Shown here: positions 34,626 through 43,360 of the stretch, in pieces
Layout: each line of letters opens with the position of its first letter
Numbering within the stretch: position 1 is the stretch's first letter
Assembly (NCBI GenBank): GCA_020852175.1
Contig: JADZBH010000042.1
Span: 1 to 64,000 of the forward strand
Reading direction: 5' to 3'
Origin: Bryobacterales bacterium
GTDB lineage: Bacteria; Acidobacteriota; Terriglobia; Bryobacterales; Bryobacteraceae
Length of the DNA: 64,000 bases
Program-made: the position numbers and the translations under genes
The notes under the pieces: model-generated
What the model saw: only the letters and a program-made list of their open reading frames with translations
The model's database searches: none
Told to the model about the DNA's origin: nothing

Positions 34626-35549
34626 CTATTGCCGGTCGTCTTCGCCAGGGTGGCGCATCAGCTTCACATCCCAGCCTTCCAGCCGGTTCATGCCGCCTGC
34701 GCCCGTCAGGCGGCGGCGAACCAGGATGTCGCTCATCAGGCCATAGGCACGGTTGTAGGTGTAAGCCGCGGAATCGGCCATCTCCAGCGCGGGCGGCGCG
34801 GCCGGCGCCTGGGAGCCCGCGGTGAGTTGAGCGAAAAATCGCGAGGCCATGCGCGACAGCTCCTCGCTGTCGTAGGCCGTGGCGCTGGACAGACGGGCCG
34901 AGTGCGCATCCATGGAATCCAGCGCCAGCGTATAGGTGGCGGCCAGTGTGCCGCCGCCGAACGGAGCGGGCTGTTCAATCGCTTGGACGGCCGGTTTCCC
35001 GGCGGCGATTGCGATGCCGTTCAATGCGAAGTACGTCTGCACGTCGCGCGTGGCCTGCCCCAGCAGAACCTGCGGCGACATCAGGCGCCGGACAAGCCCC
35101 TCGACGCTCTGGCGCTGGGCGGGATCGGTGAACTGCCGGCCCAGGGATTCGAGCATCTTATCCATGGCTGCCTGGAGCCTGGCGGCGGTGGCCGCCTGAT
35201 TGCGCAGTCCGAGGTACTGGCCGTCGGGGCCGAGTTGGACCTCCAGCGCATGATCCTTCAGCGCGCTGGCGGCCGCGGCGGCGACAGGGTTCCTCACGAT
35301 CTCGGGATTGTCCACCGAACTGGCGCCGGAGGTCCACCGCAGGAGAAATCCCTTGGGGTTGGCTTCCAGGACATGCACGGCGATGAAAGCGCGGATGCGG
35401 CCGTTGGCCTGAGGGCGGCGGGAATCCTCGATGATGCGTGTGTATTCGAGTTGGAAGGAATCGCCGGCCTGAAGGGTAGGCCGAAGGGTAAGTTCCTGTG
35501 CGGAGGCCAGCCAGACGGCGAGCAGGCAGACAAACGGCCGGAGGATCAC
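34626..35549 (-). CDS. Secreted hypothetical protein
   Basis: 307 residues from a GTG at 35549 (an ATG 10 bases upstream is in another frame). The first 18 residues form a signal peptide (VILRPFVCLLAVWLASAQ). The mature part begins with beta strands (TLQAGDSFQLEYTRIIED) and alternates strands with helices. No catalytic motif is recognised. Its context between a tRNA and an outer membrane barrel protein gives no functional clue. Confidence 0.6.
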   Translation of the reverse strand: MILRPFVCLLAVWLASAQELTLRPTLQAGDSFQLEYTRIIEDSRRPQANGRIRAFIAVHVLEANPKGFLLRWTSGASSVDNPEIVRNPVAAAAASALKDHALEVQLGPDGQYLGLRNQAATAARLQAAMDKMLESLGRQFTDPAQRQSVEGLVRRLMSPQVLLGQATRDVQTYFALNGIAIAAGKPAVQAIEQPAPFGGGTLAATYTLALDSMDAHSARLSSATAYDSEELSRMASRFFAQLTAGSQAPAAPPALEMADSAAYTYNRAYGLMSDILVRRRLTGAGGMNRLEGWDVKLMRHPGEDDRQ

Positions 35550-35694
35550 GGTTCATTTTACCAGCGCGTCCGCGCGTTCCTCGCGTGCGGAGCCGGATGG
35601 CGCGTGGGCCCGTTCTCGATGCGGCGCGAAAGAGCGAGGTAAGCTCACCTGCGAAACGGCACTCTCCCCCTCGCGCGACGCTACAATCGGGTTG

Positions 35695-36198
35695 ATGATC
35701 CGAGTGAGCTGTTGCTTCACGGCGTTCCTCGCGCTGAGCGCGGCGCGCCTCGGCGCGCAAACGGTCGAGGTGTCGGCTACCGGCGGCCTCGGCGTGGCCG
35801 CCGGCGATGAACAGACGCGTACACTCGTCACGGGAGGCGGAGCGTCCCTTGGCCTGCTGCCGCTTGCCCGGCACGGCTTCCGGCTGGACTACTTTTTCGG
35901 AGACGCCTCGGCAGACGACACCAGGCGGCATTTCCTGACAGGAAGCTACGTCCTCCAGCAACGCGACGGCAAGGCACGGCCCTTTCTACAAATCGGCGCG
36001 GGCCTGATGCGCGAAACAACGAAAGCTGCCCTGCCTTCGCCTTCCGGCGCATCCAATGACTTTGCCGCGATCCTGGGGGCCGGTGTCACCATCGATATAG
36101 GCCAGGCGCTGTTCATCCGCCCTGAACTACGGACCTACTGGTACGTGGGCCCGGCCGTCGCCATTCTTCCGGGCCTCTCCGCCGGCTGGCGATTCTGA
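35695..36198 (+). CDS. Small outer membrane beta-barrel protein
   Basis: 167 residues from the ATG at 35695 (a TTG three bases earlier is possible). A signal peptide ends near Leu-Gly-Ala-Gln (residue 23). Alternating hydrophobic strands run through the protein (FRLDYFFGDASADDTRRHFL, AAILGAGVTIDIGQALFIRP), and it ends in Trp-Arg-Phe, the aromatic C-terminus recognised by the Bam machinery. Probably an eight-stranded OmpA/OmpW-like barrel of unknown role. It is divergent from the secreted protein at 34626. Confidence 0.7.
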   Translation: MIRVSCCFTAFLALSAARLGAQTVEVSATGGLGVAAGDEQTRTLVTGGGASLGLLPLARHGFRLDYFFGDASADDTRRHFLTGSYVLQQRDGKARPFLQIGAGLMRETTKAALPSPSGASNDFAAILGAGVTIDIGQALFIRPELRTYWYVGPAVAILPGLSAGWRF

Positions 36199-36407
36199 CA
36201 GCCGAAAGGCGATTCCGGAGGGTCCGGGGATACAAGCAGATTCCCGCCCTGCCCAGTGAGTGGGACGCGTTCGTTCCGCCAAAGGCTGGAGTTGTCAAAC
36301 GCAGGAAGGCGTCGTAAAGTGACTTACGCGAGAGCCGTTACTTTCAACGGAAAGTCGGGCATCCCCGCGCCCGCTGGCAGCCCGATGGTCGGGAATTAGT
36401 TACCTTC

Positions 36408-37745
36408 ATGCCTACACGACGCAATTTCTTCGGCCTCCTGGCCGCCGCCAACATTCGCGATTTCGGCGCCGCCGGAGACGGCAGGCGCCTGGACACCGCC
36501 GCCATCCAAAAGACCATCGACGCCTGCGCCGCCAAGGGCGGAGGCACGGTTCTGTTTCCGCCCGGGCGGTACGTTTCCGGGACGCTGTTCCTGAAGAGCC
36601 GGGTCACCCTGCTGCTGGAAAGCGGCGCGGTGCTGGAGGGCAGCAGGAATCTCGCCGATTACCCCGTCACGGTTCAGAAGATCCGTTCCTTCACGGACAT
36701 CTATACGAACAAAAGTCTGATCTACGCCGAGGACTGCGAGGACATCGGCATCGAGGGCCGCGGCGTCATCGACGGCCAGGGCGCCGCGTTTACCGGCCCT
36801 TTTTTGGTGCGCCCATTCCTGATCCGGATGATCGCCTGCCGGAACGTGTCGATACAGGACGTGAGTCTCAAGGACTCCCCGATGTGGACGCAGCACTACC
36901 TGGCCTGCGACGGTGTGAACATCCGGGGCATCAAGGTGCGGGGAAGCCTCCCCCACCAGAATAACGACGGCATCGATATCGACAGTTGCACCCTCGTGCG
37001 GATCGCGGACTGCGACATCGAGACGGGCGACGACTGCATCGTACTGAAGAGCACTACCATGCGCCCGTGCAGGAACGTGGCCGTGACCAACTGCGTGCTC
37101 AGCAGCGTCGCTAGCGCCATCAAGACGGGCACGGAATCCAACGGCGCATTTGAGAACATCGTCGTCTCCAACTGCACAATCTACGATACGAAAGGGGCGG
37201 GAATCGCGCTGATATCCGTCGACGGCGGGACCCTGGACCGGGTGGCAGTCTCGGGGATCGTGATGGACAACGTGGCTGCCCCCATCTTCGTGCGTTTGGG
37301 CGACCGCGGGCGGCCGGTCCAGGAAGGCGGCCCCCGCCCGCCGGTTGGCAGGCTTCGCAACGTGTCGATCCGCGACGTGATCGCGGCCCGGGGCCACCCC
37401 ATCGGCTGCTCCATCACGGGACTGCCCGGCCACCCGGTCGAAAACCTCGTGCTGGACAACGTCAGGATGGAGTTCCCGGGCGGAGGCACGTCGCAGGACG
37501 CCGCGCGCGAAATCCCCGAGAACGCGGACAAGTATCCCAATTTCCCCATGCTCGGCATGCTTCCCTCCTACGGGCTGTATTGCCGGCATGTGCGCGGACT
37601 GAGCCTGCGCCACGTGACGGCGCGGACCACCGCCCCCGACGCCCGTCCCGCGCTGGTCTGCGACGATGTGGAAGACCTGGAACTCCAGGGCTGGACCGGA
37701 TCCGAGCCCGGGCTGAAACGAGTGAAGGGACTTCGGAGAAGCTGA
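36408..37745 (+). CDS. GH28 family glycosidase (polygalacturonase-like)
   Basis: 445 residues. A right-handed beta helix is indicated by repeated strand patterns (NVSIQDVSLKDSP, NVAVTNCVLSS). Catalytic motifs are N186-D187 in NNDGIDID and the GDDC motif with D208 and D209. The usual Gly-His-Gly motif is missing; the corresponding segment reads VASAIKTGTES, as in a GH28 subgroup. It probably cleaves pectin-like or rhamnogalacturonan chains. The start has a twin-arginine-like beginning (PTRRNFFGLLAAA), consistent with export. Stop and next frame are one base apart. Confidence 0.8.
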   Translation: MPTRRNFFGLLAAANIRDFGAAGDGRRLDTAAIQKTIDACAAKGGGTVLFPPGRYVSGTLFLKSRVTLLLESGAVLEGSRNLADYPVTVQKIRSFTDIYTNKSLIYAEDCEDIGIEGRGVIDGQGAAFTGPFLVRPFLIRMIACRNVSIQDVSLKDSPMWTQHYLACDGVNIRGIKVRGSLPHQNNDGIDIDSCTLVRIADCDIETGDDCIVLKSTTMRPCRNVAVTNCVLSSVASAIKTGTESNGAFENIVVSNCTIYDTKGAGIALISVDGGTLDRVAVSGIVMDNVAAPIFVRLGDRGRPVQEGGPRPPVGRLRNVSIRDVIAARGHPIGCSITGLPGHPVENLVLDNVRMEFPGGGTSQDAAREIPENADKYPNFPMLGMLPSYGLYCRHVRGLSLRHVTARTTAPDARPALVCDDVEDLELQGWTGSEPGLKRVKGLRRS

Positions 37746-37746
37746 A

Positions 37747-37905
37747 ATGCGCGGCGCGACCGTCCTGCTGCCGGCGCTCTGCGCTGGTATGCGGGCCCAG
37801 ACCACCGAACGGCAGGTGAGCCAGGCGCTCGAACCCGCCCTGATGACCCCGGAACTGGCCGTCCAGCAACTCCGCGAATATCTGGCGGCGCGCGCGCTTC
37901 CGCCG
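37747..37905 (+). pseudogene. Truncated N-terminus of an esterase-like gene
   Basis: The ATG at 37747 starts a signal peptide (RGATVLLPALCAGMRAQ) and about 35 residues resembling the start of secreted acetylxylan-esterase/hydrolase proteins found in Solibacter relatives (LEPALMTPELAVQQLREYL). The frame then runs into the antisense of the neighbouring cassette. The remaining several hundred residues are gone. Probably a remnant left when the polymerase cassette arrived or when part of the gene was deleted. Confidence 0.5.
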
Positions 37906-37914
37906 CGGCGGAAG
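37897..37914. terminator. Perfect 18-base palindrome at the cassette junction
   Basis: CTTCCGCCG and CGGCGGAAG are perfect arms without a loop. It sits at the junction between the truncated gene and the cassette, 12 bases past the stop of the zinc-protein gene. It could be a terminator for that operon, but there is no T-run, or a recombination site. Confidence 0.3.
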
Positions 37915-37925
37915 GGGCCCGGCCG

Positions 37926-38180
37926 TCACGGCATGCCGCCCACGAAGCCGCTGGACTTGCGTTTGCGGATGAGACTGATCCGCACGCCGACATGGCGGCA
38001 TTTATAGCGAGCGCAGGCCAGATGACGGGCGACCTCGGCCAGACGTATATTGCGGTGGTCCACCTTCAGCAGCAGTTGCGCCGGCGATTGCAGCCAGGCA
38101 TGGCCGCAATAAAGACAGGTAGCCTCGATCACGTCGGTATCGTCCAGATCGCGAAGCCGTGTATCGTCCAACCAGCTCAT
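37926..38180 (-). CDS. Small Cys-rich protein encoded with a Y-family polymerase
   Basis: 84 residues from the ATG at 38180, which overlaps the stop of the polymerase gene by 4 bases (ATGA), so the two are coupled. C-x-x-C (CLYCGH) near residue 24 and a second Cys pair near residue 54 (CARYKC) suggest a zinc ribbon. Similar small proteins occur after Y-family polymerases in other genomes as far as I recall. It may help the polymerase bind DNA or a partner. Confidence 0.55.
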   Translation of the reverse strand: MSWLDDTRLRDLDDTDVIEATCLYCGHAWLQSPAQLLLKVDHRNIRLAEVARHLACARYKCRHVGVRISLIRKRKSSGFVGGMP

Positions 38181-39430
38181 AAAAAGTCCTCGGCGGAGGG
38201 AATCCTCGTATACGCGATCTTGCCGCCCGCATATCCGCCCGGCGGGGGCGTCCAGGCGCCCAGCGTCACCACGCGGCGGCCATGGGAGAGGTTCAACTCG
38301 TCCATGGCGGCCGTGAGACGTTCCCACTTGCGCCGCTCCGCGTCGTCCTGCTCGAACAGGCCGGTCTGCCTGGCGTTGTCCGGCGTGAGATCGTACAGCG
38401 TGACGCCGCAGCGGATGATCTTGTAGGAAGGCGGCAGCGAGGCGCGCGCCCGCACCCACAGGGTTTCCAAACCGGCCAGGCAGGCATGGTCGTCGTGAAC
38501 GCTGGCCAAGGCGCATTCGCCGCCCCAGCCGTCGTCATAGCCGTTGATCCACAGAAACAGGCGGCGGGCATAGAAGCCGTCGCGCCGCATACGGCGTGCG
38601 GCTTTCACCAGCAGCAGGCGCGAACAGCCGCGCGCCTTCTCCAGATCGCGCCATTCCGGCGGCAGCACACGGCCATGGCCGTACAGGGAGCGGCGCACCG
38701 GTTCGGCCTGCAAAACGTAGCCGTGCAACGCATACCACATGCGCTCGCCATGGACATTCCCCCAGATGGCGCGCAACTGCCGGGGCTGCGTGTTCCACAA
38801 ACCGGCCATGGTGACGATGCCGCGCCGGGCCAAACGCTTCTCCATGCGCGGACCCACGCCCGGAATGGCCGACAACGGCTGATCGAACAATGGACCGGGC
38901 ATGTCCCCCGGCGGCCAGATCGTGACGCCGTCCGGCTTGTTCACCTTACAGGCGATCTTGGCCAGAAGACGGTTCGCCGCGAAGCCGATGCTGCACGTGA
39001 TGTATTGCCCCAGATTGTGCCGCAGACGCTGCTTGATCCGCCGCGCCAAACCGCGCGGGTCCATGCTGGCCGCCGTGTCCAGCGTGCAGGTGAGTTCGTC
39101 GATCGACATCACGGCGTCTATGGGAATTTCACACTCGATTTCGTTCATCAGCGCCAGGTGCGCCCGGCGGAACAGATCGGGCCGCTGCGGAACCAGAACC
39201 AGATCCGGGCACAACTGGCGCGCCTCCGGCACGCGCATCACATTCTTCACCCCGTGGCGCTTTGCTTCCCTGGAGCAGGCAATTACCGTCATGCTGGTCA
39301 CCGCCTCGGTATCGAACGGAATCACTCCAACCGGCCGGCCGCGCAGGCGCGGAATGGCCTGCTGCATCACCGACGCAAAAAAGCCGTCAAAGTCCAGGTA
39401 TAAGGTTTCCAAACGCTCCGCGGTTCGCAC
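38177..39430 (-). CDS. Y-family DNA polymerase (DinB/UmuC-like)
   Basis: About 417 residues from a GTG at 39430; the frame is open to 39520, but the promoter-like repeats lie within that extension. The first catalytic motif is LYLDFDGFFASV and the second SIDELTCTLD with Asp and Glu, both as in error-prone polymerases. SIGFAANRLLAKIACKVNKP and the IPGVGPRMEKRLARRG helix-hairpin-helix follow, then little-finger sequence. It copies past DNA lesions. Together with the small Cys-rich protein it forms a two-gene cassette, likely induced by DNA damage. Confidence 0.85.
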   Translation of the reverse strand: MRTAERLETLYLDFDGFFASVMQQAIPRLRGRPVGVIPFDTEAVTSMTVIACSREAKRHGVKNVMRVPEARQLCPDLVLVPQRPDLFRRAHLALMNEIECEIPIDAVMSIDELTCTLDTAASMDPRGLARRIKQRLRHNLGQYITCSIGFAANRLLAKIACKVNKPDGVTIWPPGDMPGPLFDQPLSAIPGVGPRMEKRLARRGIVTMAGLWNTQPRQLRAIWGNVHGERMWYALHGYVLQAEPVRRSLYGHGRVLPPEWRDLEKARGCSRLLLVKAARRMRRDGFYARRLFLWINGYDDGWGGECALASVHDDHACLAGLETLWVRARASLPPSYKIIRCGVTLYDLTPDNARQTGLFEQDDAERRKWERLTAAMDELNLSHGRRVVTLGAWTPPPGGYAGGKIAYTRIPSAEDFL

Positions 39431-39468
39431 GGCGACCAACTTTCGTGAACACAACACAGACAATGGGA

Positions 39469-39487
39469 GAATATAAGGCGAATATAA
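39469..39487 (-). promoter_or_regulatory. Paired TTATATTC repeats upstream of the polymerase
   Basis: On the minus strand TTATATTC occurs twice (39480-39487 and 39469-39476), with exactly 11 bases between equivalent positions, one turn of DNA. They lie about 40 to 57 bases upstream of the GTG at 39430. Either a damage-response operator or an AT-rich promoter is possible. Confidence 0.35.
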
Positions 39488-39571
39488 CACACAAAATCTG
39501 TCCCTACCAGGGGCGGACACACAAAAAAGATGAGGGCCGGAGACGGCCGAGATCCGGAACCGGGATGAGCG

Positions 39572-40903
39572 TTATTGGCCGCCGGAACCCAGGGCGGCTG
39601 GCCTGGCGGCGGACCTCGCCGGCTCCCGAAGGAGTTCGGCCGGGTTCATGGCGGCGTCGATGGCGACGTCGAAAAAGCCGAACATCATCTCTTCCCAGCT
39701 TTGGTCGCCATAGCGTACGGCGGCGGCGGGGTCGGGATTGGATTTATTGTTCGGCGAATTATCGAAGTAGCCGGAAGCCTCGATGCGCGTGCCAGCGGGA
39801 AGCCGCTTGCCCGGCGGAAGCTGGTACCAGAGCTGCCAGTTAAAGTCGTAACGCGGCACCCGGAGCAGCATTTCGCGCTCGCCCCCCGGATAGACGGCGC
39901 TGATCTCCATGGCCTTGCCGCGGAGATGCATGTGCGGCATGAGGCTGACCAGTTCGCCGTCGCGGCGAAGCGTGATGGCGCCATCGACGCGGTGGTTGGG
40001 CGCACCGGGCGGGATGACGAACTTGTCGTTCGAGGCGGCCAGCGTCAGCACTCGCTGGCGGACGGGCGCGGTGGCAAAGACGAGGCCGGCCCGGCTGCGG
40101 TCTGAAACCGGTTTCCCATTGGCCGTATAGTGCATCTGGAAGACGATCTCGCTGCCTGCCTTGAGCAGTTTTGCCTGTCCGGGGCGGAGGATCTCGGGAG
40201 GCGAGCCGGGAGCGTAGCCGGTGAGAAACTCGCCGCGGCCGTTCCCATCGCCGCCTTTGCCGGGGATGAAGGGCTTCCCGATAGGGTACTGGCGGAACCA
40301 CTTGCTGCCGGGCTGGCGGACAAAGGCGATGATGTGGTGGACCTGGGCGCGCTGGTCCGGACGGGCCTCGGCCATCTGAACCCATTTATCTTCGGTGAGG
40401 CCGGTGGGGACGATGACGTAGGTGTATTCCACAGTGCCGCTGGCTGGAACGGAGATCGCCTCAGGGATCTCGACGATCAGATCGGGCTTGCCGATGGCCC
40501 AGCCATCGGTGAAGGTAAGCGGCTGGGGGGCCTGATTGGGGTCGCCGGCCGGAGCGCCCGCGTCCACCCAGCCGGCCAGCGTGTCGATATCGGCCTGGGG
40601 CATGGAACGGTCGTTGGTGAACCGGCCGGCATGGGGGTCGGCAAACCAGGGCGGCATGGATTTGCGCAGTACGGCCTGGCGGATCGCCTTGCCCCAGGGG
40701 CGGACGCCTTCGTAGGTGAGCAGCGGCATGGGCGCTGGCTCGCCGGGACGGTGGCAGCCCTGGCAGTGTTTCTGGAGGATGGGGAGGACGTCTTTATAAA
40801 AGGTGGCCTCGGCTGGCCTGGTCGCGGGCGGGGCGGCCGCGACAGGGCAGGAGACGGAGAGGACAAGACAGACGACGCACGTTGTGCCCAGGAAACGAAA
40901 CAT
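39572..40903 (-). CDS. Cytochrome c domain / copper monooxygenase-like fusion protein
   Basis: 443 residues from the ATG at 40903 (AGAAGGAG upstream); the longer frame to 41134 has no support. A signal peptide ends near Val-Ala-Ala-Ala. Residues 30-115 hold a heme c motif CQGCH (47-51). The C-terminal 300 residues match ascorbate-dependent type II copper monooxygenases (PHM): Q-V-H189-H190 in AQVHHIIAF, M-H258-Y, and H324-M-H326-LRG. Copper and heme might act together in electron transfer or oxidation of a substrate. Acidobacterial and planctomycete genomes have many such proteins. Confidence 0.75.
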   Translation of the reverse strand: MFRFLGTTCVVCLVLSVSCPVAAAPPATRPAEATFYKDVLPILQKHCQGCHRPGEPAPMPLLTYEGVRPWGKAIRQAVLRKSMPPWFADPHAGRFTNDRSMPQADIDTLAGWVDAGAPAGDPNQAPQPLTFTDGWAIGKPDLIVEIPEAISVPASGTVEYTYVIVPTGLTEDKWVQMAEARPDQRAQVHHIIAFVRQPGSKWFRQYPIGKPFIPGKGGDGNGRGEFLTGYAPGSPPEILRPGQAKLLKAGSEIVFQMHYTANGKPVSDRSRAGLVFATAPVRQRVLTLAASNDKFVIPPGAPNHRVDGAITLRRDGELVSLMPHMHLRGKAMEISAVYPGGEREMLLRVPRYDFNWQLWYQLPPGKRLPAGTRIEASGYFDNSPNNKSNPDPAAAVRYGDQSWEEMMFGFFDVAIDAAMNPAELLREPARSAARPAALGSGGQ

Positions 40904-41239
40904 GCGGACTCCTTCTGTCACTATACGCGGGAAATGGGAGAGGCGGAATAGGGAGAGAAGCCGGCGCGTGTGCGGACACAAGACAAGGAGGGGCGGCGGA
41001 ATGGGGGAAGGCGTGTGACGAAAAGTTGGCGCGCGAGCCACGAACCGGTCGAGAACTGATCCATCCTGCCGATGAGACTGGCACGGAGGCAGAAAACTGA
41101 GCCGGAAACAATGGCCTTTGACGTGCTTGAACACGGAGCGTGGCCGGGCATGGCAGCCCGGTGCGAGGGATGGCGGCCACCGGGAGAACCGGTCAAAGTG
41201 AAAGAGTTAGGATGAGAGCTGCCATCGGAAAGGACTGCA
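40904..41239. other. Divergent intergenic region, 336 bases, no gene seen
   Basis: It separates the cytochrome/monooxygenase gene (minus) from flgM (plus). No frame in it looks coding. An AAAGGA ribosome site for flgM lies at its right end. A TGGCAG...TGCG sequence near 41150 has the wrong spacing for a sigma54 site, and no clear FliA-type promoter is found. Confidence 0.5.
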
Positions 41240-41578
41240 ATGAAGATCGACTCACCGAACCCGAACATGGGACAACTCAGCGGCGTTCCGGCGCCACAGG
41301 ACCGCGTGGAGTTGAGCAGGACCGGGCAGGCGCAGGAGACGGAGAAAACCGGCGCCGCCGGAAGTGACGGGGCCAGGAGCCGGGCGGCGGCGGCCGGAGC
41401 GGGAACCGATTCGGCACAGATTTCCAATTTGGGACAGAGCCTGCGGCTGCACACCGAGGATACGCCGGAGCGGACGGCTTATCTGGCGCGTTTGCAGGAG
41501 CAGGTGGATGCGGGCAACTATGATCCCGCGCCGGCCGACATCGCACGGTCGATCATGGACGACCTGTTGAAGCCGTGA
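41240..41578 (+). CDS. flgM: Anti-sigma28 factor FlgM
   Basis: 112 residues. The N-terminus (MKIDSPN) and the helical C-terminal sigma28-binding region (TAYLARLQEQVDAGNYDPAPADIARSIM) are typical of FlgM, which holds FliA inactive until the flagellar hook-basal body is complete. The middle is disordered and Ala/Gly rich. AAAGGA lies 5 bases upstream. The start of the next gene overlaps its stop. First gene of the flgM-flgN-flgK-flgL unit. Confidence 0.85.
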   Translation: MKIDSPNPNMGQLSGVPAPQDRVELSRTGQAQETEKTGAAGSDGARSRAAAAGAGTDSAQISNLGQSLRLHTEDTPERTAYLARLQEQVDAGNYDPAPADIARSIMDDLLKP

Positions 41579-41919
41579 TGCGCGCGGGGGAAGCGGGCCA
41601 GAGTTTCCAGGCGCTTCTCGCCGAGGCAGGCGAGCAGGCGGTTCCGGGCTCGGCACGGGCCATGGACGAGGTGACGGCGCGCCTGGAGGAGTTGCGGTCG
41701 CTGTGGCCGGGCGAGGCCGCGGGCATGGGTCTGGAGGAACTGCTCGAACTACGGCGCGGACTGAACCGCGTGGAGGCCCTGGTGGAGCATGCAGCACGGC
41801 GCAGGATGGGGCTGGCACGGCATTTGCTGGCGGTGGACAGCGGTTATACGGTGGCGGGGCAGCCAGCCGGGCCGGCGGGGCCGACGTGGGCGGGGCCGAC
41901 GTGGGTATGCGTAGGCTGA
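41578..41919 (+). CDS. FlgN-like export chaperone
   Basis: 113 residues from the ATG at 41578 (a GTG at 41575 overlaps the flgM stop). It is almost entirely helical (RGLNRVEALVEHAARRRMGLARHLL) with a disordered tail containing a short GPTWAGPTW repeat. FlgN guides FlgK and FlgL to the export gate. The sequence is weakly conserved, but gene order flgM-x-flgK-flgL and size support it. Confidence 0.6.
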   Translation: MRAGEAGQSFQALLAEAGEQAVPGSARAMDEVTARLEELRSLWPGEAAGMGLEELLELRRGLNRVEALVEHAARRRMGLARHLLAVDSGYTVAGQPAGPAGPTWAGPTWVCVG

Positions 41920-41968
41920 GCGGGGCCGCTCCGCCGCGCGAGTGATCGGGAGAGAAAGCAGATACGCC

Positions 41969-43330
41969 ATGGGAAACCTATTCGCCACCATCAACACGGC
42001 GGCCGGATCGCTGAAAGCCTTTGAATCGGCGCTGGGCGTGGCGAGCAACAACATCACGAACGCGCAGACTCCCGGATTTGCACGGCAGAGTCTGGATCTG
42101 GTGGCACAGCGGATGGTGCCGCAGTTGGGGCTGCCGGGAGGCGTGGCGGCGGGCGAGGTATTGAGCAGCCGGAAGACTTATCTGGAGCAGGGGGTGCGGC
42201 TGCAATTGCAGCGCGAGGGCTACTTCCGGCAACAGGCCGCCAATTTGGAACAGGTGGAACCGGTCTTCGATATTGGGGCCTCGTCGGGCATCGCCGGGGC
42301 CGCGGATGCACTGCAGCAGTCGTTTTCGCAGTTGTCTGTGACACCCAACGACGTACCGGCCCGGCAGAACGTGCTGCGGCGGGCGCAGGACCTGGCCCAT
42401 GCCTTCAACACGACGGGCCAGGCGCTGGCCAGCGCGGCCACGAACACGAATTCGGAGTTGACGCAGTCTGTCCACGCCGTAAACCGGATCGGCAAGCTGC
42501 TGCGAAACCTGAACGTGGAGTTTCGGTCGGACTCGCGCAAGCTGAGCGACCCGGGGCTGGATGCGCAGGTGCACGCCTCGCTCGACGAGTTGGCCTCGAT
42601 CGTGGATTTTAACCTGATTCGGGGCGATGACGGTACGTTCACGGTGCTGCTGGGCGGGCAGACGCCGCTTGTGATGGGTGAAAACCTGTACGAGATTTCG
42701 ACCGATCTGTCCACCGGGTCGCCGGTGCTGTGGAACGCGCAGGGCGAGGACGTCACGGGCCGGATCGGCGGGGGAAAGCTGAAAGCCCTGATCGATTTTC
42801 ACGCCGACGTATTGACCGGTTTGCAGCAGGACCTGGACGTTCTGGCCCTCTCCATCACGGACGCGGTGAACGGCCAGTTACAGACCGGCGTGGATCTGGC
42901 GGGCCAGCCGCCCATCCGCGATCTGTTCACCTACGACCCCTCGCGCGGAGCGGCGGTCACGTTGAGCGTCACCGAGATCGGCGCGGGAGAACTGGCGGCG
43001 GCGGTGCCGGAGGCGCCGGGAGGCAACGGGAATGCGTTGAATCTGGCCGGGTTGTTCCAATCCCGCAGCGTGAACAATTTCACCTTCACGCAGTACTTTG
43101 GCGAAATCGCCGGGCGTGTGGGCAAGCTGCTCGACGTGGCGCGGCAGGATGCGCGGGCGCAGACCCAACTGGTGGCGCAGGCCAAGGCGCTGCGGGCCGA
43201 TCAGAGCGGGGTGTCGCTGGACGAGGAGGCGGCGAATCTGATTGTGTTTCAGCGGGCCTACCAGGCGGCCTCGCAGTTGATCCGGACGCTGGACGAGATG
43301 ACCGAGACGCTGATCAATATGAAGCGGTAA
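41969..43330 (+). CDS. flgK: Flagellar hook-associated protein 1 (FlgK)
   Basis: 453 residues from the ATG at 41969 (the frame extends to 41942). The N-terminus matches the flagellar rod/hook signature (TAAGSLKAFESALGVASNNI and NAQTPGFARQS). The C-terminus (SLDEEAANLIVFQRAYQAAS) is the conserved D0/D1 helix. FlgK joins hook and filament. A GGGAGAGAAAG sequence lies some 20 bases upstream. The central domain is shorter than in E. coli. Confidence 0.95.
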   Translation: MGNLFATINTAAGSLKAFESALGVASNNITNAQTPGFARQSLDLVAQRMVPQLGLPGGVAAGEVLSSRKTYLEQGVRLQLQREGYFRQQAANLEQVEPVFDIGASSGIAGAADALQQSFSQLSVTPNDVPARQNVLRRAQDLAHAFNTTGQALASAATNTNSELTQSVHAVNRIGKLLRNLNVEFRSDSRKLSDPGLDAQVHASLDELASIVDFNLIRGDDGTFTVLLGGQTPLVMGENLYEISTDLSTGSPVLWNAQGEDVTGRIGGGKLKALIDFHADVLTGLQQDLDVLALSITDAVNGQLQTGVDLAGQPPIRDLFTYDPSRGAAVTLSVTEIGAGELAAAVPEAPGGNGNALNLAGLFQSRSVNNFTFTQYFGEIAGRVGKLLDVARQDARAQTQLVAQAKALRADQSGVSLDEEAANLIVFQRAYQAASQLIRTLDEMTETLINMKR

Positions 43331-43360
43331 CGCGGGGGAGCCGCGAGCAGGAGAGACGGG

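Noticed and set aside
41140-41170. Sigma54-like TGGCAG...TGCG upstream of flgM
   Set aside because: Only 9 bases separate the GG and GC elements instead of 10, and no other support is present.
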